Source: Nocardia fluminea (GTDB taxonomy: Bacteria > Actinomycetota > Actinomycetes > Mycobacteriales > Mycobacteriaceae). From it: a DNA stretch of 64,000 nucleotides. Within the stretch, counting starts at the first letter, position 1. Every line of letters starts with the position of its first letter. The notes under the pieces are model-generated. The model was not told the origin of the DNA. It made no database searches and saw only the letters and a program-made list of their open reading frames with translations. The stretch lies in assembly GCF_002846365.1 (NCBI RefSeq), contig NZ_PJMW01000002.1:496001-560000 (forward strand), read 5' to 3'. The position numbers and the translations under genes are program-made. Positions 1 through 8,419 of this stretch are shown one piece after another.

Positions 1-195
1 GCCGCCGTGATCGGTGTGGCGCCGCGCCAGGGCCGCCGAAAACTTCTCGCCGCGGTCGCGGTGACGGCCACCCTCGGTGGCACGGTCGCGGGCTTGCTCA
101 GTAATGAGAACACCTCGGCGCGGTCCCCTGAACAGGGCACCGCGCCGACTACCGCGCACTTCATCGACGGTGCGCCGCACTGGAAACCGAATTAG
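1..195 (+). CDS. Small membrane-anchored protein or C-terminal end of a truncated gene
   Basis: The reading frame is open from the left edge, and the first in-frame start is a GTG at position 7. From there the product is 62 residues: a basic N-terminus (GRRK), one hydrophobic segment (about residues 12-30) and a polar tail rich in Thr, Ala and Pro. I do not recognise the family. It could be a complete single-pass membrane protein or the C-terminal part of a larger gene lying mostly outside the window. Its stop codon overlaps the 3' end of the convergent enoyl-CoA hydratase gene by four bases. No function can be assigned. Confidence 0.4.
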   Translation, partial: AAVIGVAPRQGRRKLLAAVAVTATLGGTVAGLLSNENTSARSPEQGTAPTTAHFIDGAPHWKPN

Positions 196-986
196 CGGTT
201 GCTGAAGTTCGGCGGGCGCTTCTCGACGAAGGCGGCCATGCCTTCCTTCTGGTCCTCGGTCGCGAACAGCGAATGGAACACGCGGCGTTCGAACAGCAGC
301 CCCTCGGCGAGCGTGCTCTCGAACGAGCGGTTCACCGCCTCCTTGGCGATCATCGCGACCGGCAGCGACATCGACGCGATGGTCTGCGCCGCCTCCAGCG
401 CGGTGTCGAGCAGTTCGTCGGCGGGCACGACCCGCGAGACGAGCCCGGAGCGCTCGGCTTCCTCGGCACCGATCATCCGCCCGGTCAGGATCAGATCCAT
501 CGCCTTGGCCTTGCCGATCGCGCGGGTGAGGCGCTGCGAGCCGCCGATGCCGGGGATGACGCCGAGCGTGATCTCGGGCTGACCGAACTTGGCGCTGTCG
601 GCGGCGATCAGGATGTCGCACAGCATCGCCAGCTCACAGCCGCCACCGAGCGCGTACCCGGAGACCGCGGCGATGGTGGGCTTGCGGAAATTGGCCAGGC
701 GGTCCCAGCGTGCGAAGTAGTCGGCCAGGAACATGTCCATGTACGACTTGGGCGCCATCTCCTTGATGTCGGCGCCCGCCGCGAAGGCCTTCGCCGACCC
801 GGTGATCACGACGGCGCCGATGGAATCGTCGCGGTCGAGCTCGTCGAGCGCGGCGATGACGTCGTCGAGGACCTGGGCGTTGAGGGCATTGAGTGCCTTG
901 GGCCGGTTGAGGGTGATCCAGCCGACCCCGCCCTTCCCGTCGGTGCCGCCCTTGCGCTCCAGCAGAATCGTCTCGAATTCGGTCAC
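192..986 (-). CDS. echA: Enoyl-CoA hydratase, EchA8-like
   Basis: Crotonase-fold hydratase that adds water to trans-2-enoyl-CoA in beta-oxidation or branched-chain acyl-CoA breakdown; cytosolic. The oxyanion-hole/CoA region [15 protein letters not shown] lies near residues 63-77. The two catalytic glutamates are in GGGCELAM (about E118) and FGQPEITLG (about E138). The sequence closely follows what I remember of mycobacterial EchA8 (257 aa). A Gly-rich stretch (GGTDGKGG) near residues 13-20 is an apparent insertion. An upstream TTG (1004) is also in frame, but the GTG at 986 has an AGAGGG Shine-Dalgarno at good spacing and matches the family N-terminus, so I chose it. The gene is probably monocistronic. 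Confidence 0.9.
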   Translation of the reverse strand: MTEFETILLERKGGTDGKGGVGWITLNRPKALNALNAQVLDDVIAALDELDRDDSIGAVVITGSAKAFAAGADIKEMAPKSYMDMFLADYFARWDRLANFRKPTIAAVSGYALGGGCELAMLCDILIAADSAKFGQPEITLGVIPGIGGSQRLTRAIGKAKAMDLILTGRMIGAEEAERSGLVSRVVPADELLDTALEAAQTIASMSLPVAMIAKEAVNRSFESTLAEGLLFERRVFHSLFATEDQKEGMAAFVEKRPPNFSNR

Positions 987-1127
987 AGCCACCCTCTTCG
1001 TCAATCAACGGTCACGGATGGTGCAGACCATACCGAGCCGCGCCGCCCCGCGGTGACGTGGATCTGAACTGTGGCACGCCGTCTGTGACGCATTCCACCG
1101 CGCCCGATTTGCGGCACAATCACCGAC

Positions 1128-1679
1128 ATGGGCAGCGACCACTTCGTGCGGATCACCCGCCTGCGCGCACTGATCGACCACGAGAACACCGGCGCGGGCG
1201 AGCGCGCCACCGCGGAACGCATGCTCGACCGATTGCTCCGAAAATCCGTGGGCCACCCCGCTCCCCACGCCGCGCCGGACCGCGTCTACGGTTCGCGCCA
1301 CCACCGGGCGGGCAGACACGCGAGTACCGCGTCGATCGTCGAATTCGTCCGCGAGGACATCGCCTTCGCCCGCTCGTTCGCCCCCGCGGGTGCTCCCGGC
1401 GAGGTCACCGTCCACAGCCCGCTCGCCGCGGCCCCCGCCGAGCTCACCGTGGCCGTGACGACGCCGTTCGCCGACCAGATCGTCGTCACCATCACCGACA
1501 TCCCGCCGGCGTGGGGCTGGGAACCCGACGAGTTCGACCGCATCATCGCCACCGCGGACCTCCGCAGGCTCGCCGGCGAGCTCGCCGAGATCATCGACAG
1601 CTACAACCACGACGGCGCCGATGTGGGCCCGCGCTTCTTCCGGACGATCCGTGCCCAGGAAACCACCCTGATCCGCTGA
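1128..1679 (+). CDS. Hypothetical protein with DUF2786-like N-terminus
   Basis: 183 residues. The N-terminal helix region (RLRALIDHENTGAGERATAE, about residues 11-30) resembles the DUF2786 pattern, an Ala/Glu-rich helix found in otherwise uncharacterised proteins. The remainder is a soluble alpha/beta stretch with no motif I recognise and no signal peptide or membrane segment. An overlapping reverse-strand frame (1005-1610) is regarded as a shadow because the forward product is less biased in composition and fits between its neighbours. The ATG has no clear Shine-Dalgarno. Function unknown. Confidence 0.6.
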   Translation: MGSDHFVRITRLRALIDHENTGAGERATAERMLDRLLRKSVGHPAPHAAPDRVYGSRHHRAGRHASTASIVEFVREDIAFARSFAPAGAPGEVTVHSPLAAAPAELTVAVTTPFADQIVVTITDIPPAWGWEPDEFDRIIATADLRRLAGELAEIIDSYNHDGADVGPRFFRTIRAQETTLIR

Positions 1680-1715
1680 TCCAGGCCGGTCCGAAGCCCA
1701 CCGCCCATCACCGGG

Positions 1716-2675
1716 TCATCCCGGCCTGCCGACCAGCACCACCACACCCGCGGTGAGTACCAGCGCGCCGATCCCCAGCACCACGCTCGCGATGACCGGC
1801 CCACCAGCGGTGTAATCGGCCACCACCTGCACGAGCGCGACCGCGATCCCCGCCGCCCCACCGAGCACCAGCACGGCGTCGCGACGCAGCACGTACAGCA
1901 CGAAGCAGGACACCCCGATCAGCGCGGTCAGGCCGGGCCGCCACAGCGATTCACCCACCGTCAGCGATTGGGCGCCGATCACCGCGATCACCCCGCCCAG
2001 CAGATATCCGGCCCACTCGGCCACCAGCAGGCGAGCCGACGCCAATCCGAACCACAGCGCACCGAACGCCATCAGCGTGATGCCCTGCCACGGCGACCGG
2101 ACATCGAACAGCTCCGAGGTGACGCTCAGAATGCTCGCGACACCGAAGCACGCTGTGGCGATCATCCCGAGCACGCTCGGTACGAGCAGGTATCCGAGAA
2201 TCGCGACGAGCAGTCCCGCGATCGAGGCCGCGACGGCCGTCGCGTCGCCGTGATGGCCGTCGAACGCCGTCGCCACCGCCCCGGCCATCGCCACCGCCGC
2301 CAGCACGAGCAGCACCGCGGCCAACCGAACCCGCCCCGCCGACGCGATCGGCGCCCGCCGGAAAACGCCCGCGCATCCACCGGCCAGTACCACCGCTCCC
2401 CACGTCGCGCACCCGGCCACCACCACCAGCAACACCACCCGCCCCGACTGCGCCACCTGCGCCCACGCGGTGTCGACGAACAGCCCCAGCCCCGCGGCCA
2501 CCAGCGCGGCCCCCACGTACGCCACGATCTCGGCGGCCACCCGTCCCCCGCTCGCGCGACCGGCCCGCTCCTGCTCGTCGACGGCCCGTAGCACCGCCGC
2601 ACGCTGCTCACCGCTGATCACCGCGGACGCCACCAGTCGCTCCAACGCCACATCCACCCGGTGCTCGCGAACCAT
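1716..2675 (-). CDS. DUF2157-like polytopic membrane protein
   Basis: 319 residues. A cytosolic N-terminal helical segment (residues 1-45) of the form 'LERLVASAVISGEQRAAVL' resembles the DUF2157 N-terminus. It is followed by about eight to ten hydrophobic segments rich in Ala, Val, Leu and Gly from residue 48 to the end. No catalytic motif is visible. The family is widespread in actinobacteria and has no established function. It is convergent with the preceding hypothetical gene (37 bp apart) and divergent from icmF, sharing a 135-bp intergenic region. Confidence 0.65.
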   Translation of the reverse strand: MVREHRVDVALERLVASAVISGEQRAAVLRAVDEQERAGRASGGRVAAEIVAYVGAALVAAGLGLFVDTAWAQVAQSGRVVLLVVVAGCATWGAVVLAGGCAGVFRRAPIASAGRVRLAAVLLVLAAVAMAGAVATAFDGHHGDATAVAASIAGLLVAILGYLLVPSVLGMIATACFGVASILSVTSELFDVRSPWQGITLMAFGALWFGLASARLLVAEWAGYLLGGVIAVIGAQSLTVGESLWRPGLTALIGVSCFVLYVLRRDAVLVLGGAAGIAVALVQVVADYTAGGPVIASVVLGIGALVLTAGVVVLVGRPG

Positions 2676-2810
2676 CCGTCGAGTATGTCGACCGGCGGCG
2701 ATGATTCCGCCGCAAGCCGGGCGGGGCGTTTCCCAGCCAAGTGACGCGGTTCACAGTAGAATTAGTTTGATGTCCTAGTATCGGGCGCTCTATTAACGGC
2801 GGAGGCAGCC

Positions 2811-5800
2811 ATGAGCCTGCATGTTCCGGTGAATCCCGTGCGATTCGTGACCTCGGCGGCACTGTTCGACGGGCACGACGCCGCGATCAACATCATGCGG
2901 CGGATTCTGCAGGCCCAGGGCGCCGAGGTGATCCATCTCGGGCACAACCGGTCGGTGTGCGAGATCGTCGACGCGGTGATCGAGGAGGACGTGCAAGGCG
3001 TCGCGGTCAGCTCCTATCAGGGCGGGCACATCGAATTCTTCGAGTATCTGGCGCGGTCACTGCGCGAGGCGGGCGCCGGTGACGTACGGATCTTCGGTGG
3101 GGGCGGCGGGGTGATCGTCGCCGAGGAGATCGAACGGCTCGCGGCGAGCGGCGTGCGGATCTTCTCCCCCGAGGACGGCCAGCGCCTCGGTCTGCCCGGC
3201 ATGATCAACGAACTGATCGAGCTCTGCGATGTCGATCCCGCGCGCACCGCTCCCGATCTGGACGCGCTCTATACCGGTGATCGAAACGCGCTGGCGCGCA
3301 CCATCACCTGCCTCCAGCAGGGCGCGTTGCCCGCATCCGATCGTGGCGCGATTGTGGAGGCCGCGGCCACGCGGCGCGTCCCCGTTCTCGGCATCACCGG
3401 CACCGGCGGCTCCGGAAAGTCCTCCCTCACCGATGAATTGGTGCGCAGACTCCGCACCGACCAGCAGGACAAACTCCGCATCGCCGTGCTCGCGGTCGAC
3501 CCGACTCGCAGGCGCGCGGGCGGCGCCCTGCTCGGGGACCGCATCCGGATGAACGCCCTCGACGGCGATCACGTGTACTTCCGGTCCCTGGCCACCCGCG
3601 GCAATCACGAACTGCCCGACGATATCGACACCATGATCGCCGCCTGCCGGGCCGCCGGTCACGACCTGGTCATCCTCGAGACGCCCGGCATCGGCCAGGG
3701 CGACGCGGGCATCGTCGACCACGTGGACGTGGCGCTGTATGTGATGACGCCGGAGTTCGGCGCCGCCTCCCAGCTCGAGAAGATCGACATGCTCGACTAC
3801 GCCGATGTCGTCGCGATCAACAAGTACGAGCGCCGTGGCGCGGCCGACGCGGTCCGCGATGTGGCGCGTCAATTGATCCGCAACCGCGCCGAATTCGGGG
3901 CGAACCCCGCCGACATGCCGGTCTTCGGCACCAGCGCGGCGACGTTCGACGACGACGGCGTCACTGCCCTGTACCAGCACCTCACCGGTTTGCTCACCGA
4001 ACACGGCCTGAAACTCGAGCCCGGCGCGCTGCCCCGCGTCGACACCTCGGTGTCCACCCGCTTCGCCCAGCTCGTGCCCCCGTCGCGAGTCCGGTACCTG
4101 GCCGACATCGCCGACACAGTCCGCGGCTACCACGCCGAAACCCAGCGTGAAGTGGCTGCGGCGCAGCGGATTCAACGGCTCGCACTGGTCCACGAGGAGC
4201 TCCCGGACGACACGGCCGTCGCCGACCTGCTCACACGGGCCCGTCCCGCCCTCTCCGCGGCCTCGACCTCGGCGCTGGCCGACTGGCCCACGGTCGCCGA
4301 GAGCTATCGCGGCGACGAACAGGTGGTCCGCATTCGCGACCGTGAACTGCGCACACCCCTGCGCCGCGAATCTCTGTCCGGCACCAGCATTCCGCGGGTC
4401 GCCCTCCCCCGCTATACCGACGACGGCGAGCTCCTGCGTTTTCTGCGCGCCGAGAACCTGCCCGGCCGATTCCCCTTCACCGCGGGCGTTTTCCCGTTCA
4501 AGCGCGAGAACGAGGACCCTGCCCGGATGTTCGCGGGCGAGGGTGACCCGGCCCGCACCAACCGCCGCTTCAAGGTACTCAGCGCCCACGCCGAAGCCAC
4601 CCGGCTGTCCACCGCGTTCGACTCGGTCACCCTCTACGGCCACGATCCGGCCGAGCGCCCCGACATCTACGGCAAAGTCGGCACCTCCGGTGTCTCGGTG
4701 GCCACCGTCGAGGACATGCGCACCCTGTTCGACGGTTTCGATCTCGGCGCTCCCACCACCTCGGTGTCGATGACCATCAACGGTCCCGCCCCGACCATCC
4801 TCGCCTTCTTCCTCAACACCGCGATCGATCAAGCGCTGCAACGCTTCCGCGATGCCGAAGGACGCGAGCCCACGTCGGCGGAAGCCGCCGAAATCCGGGC
4901 CGACACATTGTCGACCGTGCGCGGCACCGTGCAGGCCGACATCCTCAAGGAGGACCAGGGCCAGAACACCTGCTTGTTCTCCACCGAATTCAGCCTGCGC
5001 ATGATGGCCGACGTCCAGGAATGGTTCGTGCGCAACAACGTCCGGAATTTCTATTCGGTCTCGATCTCGGGATATCACATCGCCGAGGCAGGCGCGAACC
5101 CCATCAGTCAGCTCGCCTTCACCCTCGCCAACGGATTCACCTATGTGGAGACCTATCTCGCGCGCGGGCTGGCGATCGACGACTTCGCCCCCAATCTGTC
5201 GTTTTTCTTCTCCAATGGCATGGATCCCGAATACACGGTGATCGGCCGGGTGGCCCGGCGAATCTGGGCGATCGCGATGCGCGACCGCTACGGCGCGGGC
5301 GAACGCGCCCAGAAACTCAAGTACCACGTCCAGACTTCCGGGCGTTCACTGCACGCGCAGGAAATGCAGTTCAACGATATTCGCACCACGCTGCAAGCGC
5401 TGATCGCCGTCTACGACAATTGCAACAGCCTGCACACCAACGCGTTCGACGAGGCGGTGACCACCCCGACCGAGGACTCGGTGCGCCGCGCGCTGGCGAT
5501 TCAGCTCATCATCGCCAAGGAATGGGGGTTGGCCGTGAACGAGAATCCGCTCCAGGGCAGTTTCATCGTCGACGAACTCACCGACCTCGTCGAAGAGGCC
5601 GTGCTGCTCGAATTCGAGCGGATCAGCGAACGCGGCGGGGTGCTCGGCGCGATGGAGACCGGCTACCAGCGCGGTCGCATCCAGGACGAGTCCATGCGCT
5701 ACGAGCAGCGCAAACACGACGGATCGCTGCCGATCGTGGGGGTGAACACCTTCCGCGGCCGTGCCGACGACACCGAACACGCACCGCTGGAACTGGCGCG

Positions 5801-6020
5801 TGGCACCGAAGCCGAACGCCGCTCCCAACTGGACCGGCTGCACAGTTTCCAGGCCGATCACGCCGAGGAGGCCCACCGCGCGCTGGCCCGGCTGACCGAG
5901 GTCGCGCACACCGACGGCAATATTTTCGATGTGCTCATGGACGCGGCGCGGGTGTGCACATTGCAGCAGGTCACCGATGCCTTCTTCGCGGTGGGAGGAC
6001 AGTATCGGCGCACGGTGTGA
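2811..6020 (+). CDS. icmF: Fused isobutyryl-CoA mutase IcmF
   Basis: Adenosylcobalamin-dependent mutase interconverting isobutyryl-CoA and n-butyryl-CoA, fused to its own G-protein chaperone. 1069 residues, the usual IcmF size. The order is N-terminal B12-binding domain (about 10-140; DGHDAA with H22 as the probable lower axial ligand), MeaB-like GTPase (about 190-400; P-loop GTGGSGKSS near 196-204; specificity motif NKYE near 336 instead of NKxD), then the catalytic TIM barrel (about 530-1069; GVFPFKRENEDPARMFAGEG near 560). The motif FPFKREN is IcmF-type rather than methylmalonyl-CoA-mutase-type. The ATG follows a GGCGGAGG Shine-Dalgarno. With the oxoacid dehydrogenase at 17-21 kb it would fit valine catabolism or branched fatty-acid precursor supply. 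Related pivalyl-CoA mutases cannot be excluded by eye. Confidence 0.93.
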   Translation: MSLHVPVNPVRFVTSAALFDGHDAAINIMRRILQAQGAEVIHLGHNRSVCEIVDAVIEEDVQGVAVSSYQGGHIEFFEYLARSLREAGAGDVRIFGGGGGVIVAEEIERLAASGVRIFSPEDGQRLGLPGMINELIELCDVDPARTAPDLDALYTGDRNALARTITCLQQGALPASDRGAIVEAAATRRVPVLGITGTGGSGKSSLTDELVRRLRTDQQDKLRIAVLAVDPTRRRAGGALLGDRIRMNALDGDHVYFRSLATRGNHELPDDIDTMIAACRAAGHDLVILETPGIGQGDAGIVDHVDVALYVMTPEFGAASQLEKIDMLDYADVVAINKYERRGAADAVRDVARQLIRNRAEFGANPADMPVFGTSAATFDDDGVTALYQHLTGLLTEHGLKLEPGALPRVDTSVSTRFAQLVPPSRVRYLADIADTVRGYHAETQREVAAAQRIQRLALVHEELPDDTAVADLLTRARPALSAASTSALADWPTVAESYRGDEQVVRIRDRELRTPLRRESLSGTSIPRVALPRYTDDGELLRFLRAENLPGRFPFTAGVFPFKRENEDPARMFAGEGDPARTNRRFKVLSAHAEATRLSTAFDSVTLYGHDPAERPDIYGKVGTSGVSVATVEDMRTLFDGFDLGAPTTSVSMTINGPAPTILAFFLNTAIDQALQRFRDAEGREPTSAEAAEIRADTLSTVRGTVQADILKEDQGQNTCLFSTEFSLRMMADVQEWFVRNNVRNFYSVSISGYHIAEAGANPISQLAFTLANGFTYVETYLARGLAIDDFAPNLSFFFSNGMDPEYTVIGRVARRIWAIAMRDRYGAGERAQKLKYHVQTSGRSLHAQEMQFNDIRTTLQALIAVYDNCNSLHTNAFDEAVTTPTEDSVRRALAIQLIIAKEWGLAVNENPLQGSFIVDELTDLVEEAVLLEFERISERGGVLGAMETGYQRGRIQDESMRYEQRKHDGSLPIVGVNTFRGRADDTEHAPLELARGTEAERRSQLDRLHSFQADHAEEAHRALARLTEVAHTDGNIFDVLMDAARVCTLQQVTDAFFAVGGQYRRTV

Positions 6021-6101
6021 GCAGCGTAATCCGTCACCGCGCGCTGCCGGCATGTGACAATCGCCGTGAGCTCTGCCAGCGGCGGCGATGGGACGCACAG
6101 C

Positions 6102-7169
6102 ATGGATCTGACCGACTTCGACATCATCGATGCCCACATTCACCAGTGGGATCCGCATGCCACACCACGCGAGTTCAGCAAGCTCGCGAAATTGATGCGC
6201 TATCTGCCGGTACCGGTCGATATCGCGGCAAAGCTGGCCCCACGCGGCGACCGCGAATTCGTCGGCGACCCGAGCGCCTACCTGCGGCCTTATCTACCGG
6301 CCGACTATCGCGAAGACCGGGCGAAGACGCCGGTCGGATCGATCGTGGAGATCGAGGTGCAGTGGACGGGCTGGAAGCCCGACGAGACGCGCTGGGTGGC
6401 GAGTCTGCCGTTCGGTGTCGACACACCCGCCTTGGCCACGATCATCGGCTCGGCCGACCCCGCCGCCGCGGACTTCGGCGCGGTGCTCGACGCGCACGAA
6501 TCCGCGTCTCCGCTGTTTCGTGGCATCCGGACGATGGTCGCCCACCACCCCGATCCCGCCGTGAAATCCTTCGCCGCCCACGACGGCGCGCTGACCGCCC
6601 CCGCGTTCCTGAACGGCTTCGGGCAGCTCGCCGAGCGCGGGCTCTCGTTCGACGCGTGGGTGTACTCGGGGCAGTTACCCGAGGTGACGGCGCTGGCCGA
6701 ACGGTTCCCGGAGGTACCGATCGTGCTCGATCACCTGGGAACGCCGGCGGGCGTCTTCGGGCCGGTCGGCAAGCACACCGGGCACACCGCCGATCAGCGG
6801 CAGGCTCTGTTCGAGCGCTGGCGCGAGGACCTCACCGATCTGGCCGCGCAGCCCAACGTGGTCGCCAAGGTGAGCGGGCTGATGATGCCGGTGCTCGGGC
6901 ATCCGGTGCCACGGCGCGGTACTCCGACGCCCGTGCCCGCACTGCTCGGACGGGTGGGGCCGCTGCTGGCGCACGCGCTGGCGGTATTCGGCGCCGACCG
7001 GCTGATCTGGGGGTCGAACTTTCCGGTCGACAAGCCGATCACGAGCCTCGGTGGTGCGGCCGAGACCGTGGCCACCGCGCTGAGCGAGGCGGGCGCGAGC
7101 GCCGACGACCTGCGGAAGGTGTTCGGCGGCAACGCCGTCCGGTTCTACCGGATCGAGCCGGCCACGTGA
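6102..7169 (+). CDS. Amidohydrolase family (amidohydrolase_2) metal-dependent hydrolase
   Basis: TIM-barrel metal-dependent hydrolase of the COG3618 type (lactonase or decarboxylase-like). The first strand carries the metal-binding DAHIHQW motif (residues 9-15). Further conserved features are VLDHLGTPAG near residue 209 and WGSNFPVDKP near residue 305, the family's C-terminal motif. The ATG at 6102 is chosen over an upstream GTG at 6054 because the family begins immediately before the first strand. It lies 81 bp after icmF on the same strand and may be cotranscribed with it. The substrate cannot be predicted. Confidence 0.8.
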   Translation: MDLTDFDIIDAHIHQWDPHATPREFSKLAKLMRYLPVPVDIAAKLAPRGDREFVGDPSAYLRPYLPADYREDRAKTPVGSIVEIEVQWTGWKPDETRWVASLPFGVDTPALATIIGSADPAAADFGAVLDAHESASPLFRGIRTMVAHHPDPAVKSFAAHDGALTAPAFLNGFGQLAERGLSFDAWVYSGQLPEVTALAERFPEVPIVLDHLGTPAGVFGPVGKHTGHTADQRQALFERWREDLTDLAAQPNVVAKVSGLMMPVLGHPVPRRGTPTPVPALLGRVGPLLAHALAVFGADRLIWGSNFPVDKPITSLGGAAETVATALSEAGASADDLRKVFGGNAVRFYRIEPAT

Positions 7170-7222
7170 ATCGCCGCGCACGCGCGCCGCTTTCTGTCGG
7201 TGGACGGGTTTAGCATCGGCGC

Positions 7223-7630
7223 ATGAAAGCCATCGGCACCTTCGAGGTCACCGCGTTCGATCCCACCGAGCTGACGCCGCAGCCCCCTGTCGTCACCGGG
7301 ATGCCGGTCGGCATCTCGACCATGACGAAGGCTTACGCGGGCGAGATCGAGGGGCTCTCGGCCACGCTGTTCACCGCCGCGTTCGACATGAGTACCGGCG
7401 CGGGCACCTATCTGGCGATGGAGTCGTTCGAGGGGGCGCTGAACGGAAAGGCCGGTGCGTTCAACTTCGTCCACTCCGCCACCACCGGCGGTACCGACCG
7501 CACCGATGAGTTCTTCCACATCGTCCCCGGCAGCGGCACCGGGGAATTGACCGGTATCACCGGTACCGGCGCACTGTACGTGGATGCCGAAGGCGGACAT
7601 CACATCTGGTTCGAGTACGAGCTGGGCTGA
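7223..7630 (+). CDS. DUF3224 domain protein
   Basis: 135 residues forming one small predicted beta-barrel domain. Features typical of DUF3224 are the start 'GTFEVTAFDP', the central AAFDMSTGAGTYLAMESFEG and the end GTGALYVDAEGGHHIWFEYEL. It is soluble, with no signal peptide. The family is related by fold to allene-oxide-cyclase-like barrels and has no firmly established role. It lies 53 bp downstream of the amidohydrolase on the same strand and could be the last gene of that transcript. Confidence 0.75.
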   Translation: MKAIGTFEVTAFDPTELTPQPPVVTGMPVGISTMTKAYAGEIEGLSATLFTAAFDMSTGAGTYLAMESFEGALNGKAGAFNFVHSATTGGTDRTDEFFHIVPGSGTGELTGITGTGALYVDAEGGHHIWFEYELG

Positions 7631-7669
7631 ATCGGTCCGGCGCACGGAGCCGCCTCGTTCGCGCCAGCG

Positions 7670-8419
7670 TCAGCTATCGAATTCGGTGTAGAGCGAGCGC
7701 AATTCGCGTAAGCCGGTCGCCGCGGTCGGCTCGTCCTCGGCGGACATCCGTAGCGCGCGACGTAGCGGAATCGCGTCGAGGTCGTCGATGACGGCGTGGA
7801 ATTCGACGCGAGGCAGCTCGGGCAGGTCCAGTTCGTCGCCGTAGGGGTCCTCGGGATCGGCGGTGCGCGTTGATCTCTCGACGCCACCGATGAGGGTGTC
7901 GAGGTCGAGGCCGCGCAGGGTGAGGATCTCACTCGGCTGCTCGTCGAGACGCTCGGCGAGCAGGTAACAGACCGCCGCGACGTGCTTGCACGGCCAGCCC
8001 ATGTCCGGGCAGCTGCACGTGAAGTCCAGCTCGGAGGCCGTGGTCGGCAGCAGATGCGGACCGAGTGCGGGCGGGAGCGCGCCCGAGGCGATCTCGGCGA
8101 GCATGCCGGGCGCCTCCCTGATCTCGGCGAGAAGCAGCTCCACCTCGTCCTCGCGCAGCGGCCGGATCGACAGCACCGAGGTGAACGGGCTCGGCTGGCT
8201 GCCCTGCACCTCCGCGGTCACCGCGCCGCGTTCGATCCGGTAGTTCACCACCTGCCCGACCCTGGCGTAGGTGCGTCCGCGCGAGAGCCTGCCCGCGTCG
8301 GCGACCTTCTCCACCGCGTCGAGCAGCGACTTGCCCCACCAGGTCCGGCCGAAACCGCCGCGAGCCTGGGCGCCACCGCGCACCGGCTTGCGCGGACCGA
8401 ACTGGTTGAAGTCGGCCAT
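7670..8419 (-). CDS. SWIM zinc-finger protein paired with SNF2 helicase
   Basis: 249 residues. A SWIM zinc finger (CxCx6CxH: C135, C137, C144, H146 in FTCSCPDMGWPCKHV) lies in the middle; such fingers bind DNA or protein partners. The N-terminal 100 residues include RTWWGKSLLDAVE and RGRTYARVGQV, typical of the actinobacterial SWIM proteins encoded beside HelZ-type helicases. The start ATG overlaps the helicase stop codon (TGATG), so the two are translationally coupled and probably act as one complex. The C-terminal ~80 residues are acidic and lack known motifs. The substrate and process are unknown. Confidence 0.85.
   Translation of the reverse strand: MADFNQFGPRKPVRGGAQARGGFGRTWWGKSLLDAVEKVADAGRLSRGRTYARVGQVVNYRIERGAVTAEVQGSQPSPFTSVLSIRPLREDEVELLLAEIREAPGMLAEIASGALPPALGPHLLPTTASELDFTCSCPDMGWPCKHVAAVCYLLAERLDEQPSEILTLRGLDLDTLIGGVERSTRTADPEDPYGDELDLPELPRVEFHAVIDDLDAIPLRRALRMSAEDEPTAATGLRELRSLYTEFDS

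Noticed and set aside
3057..5327. 756-codon open frame on the minus strand, opposite icmF
   Set aside because: It is entirely antisense to the clearly coding mutase gene; its product has no family features and low-complexity composition typical of the high-GC shadow frame.
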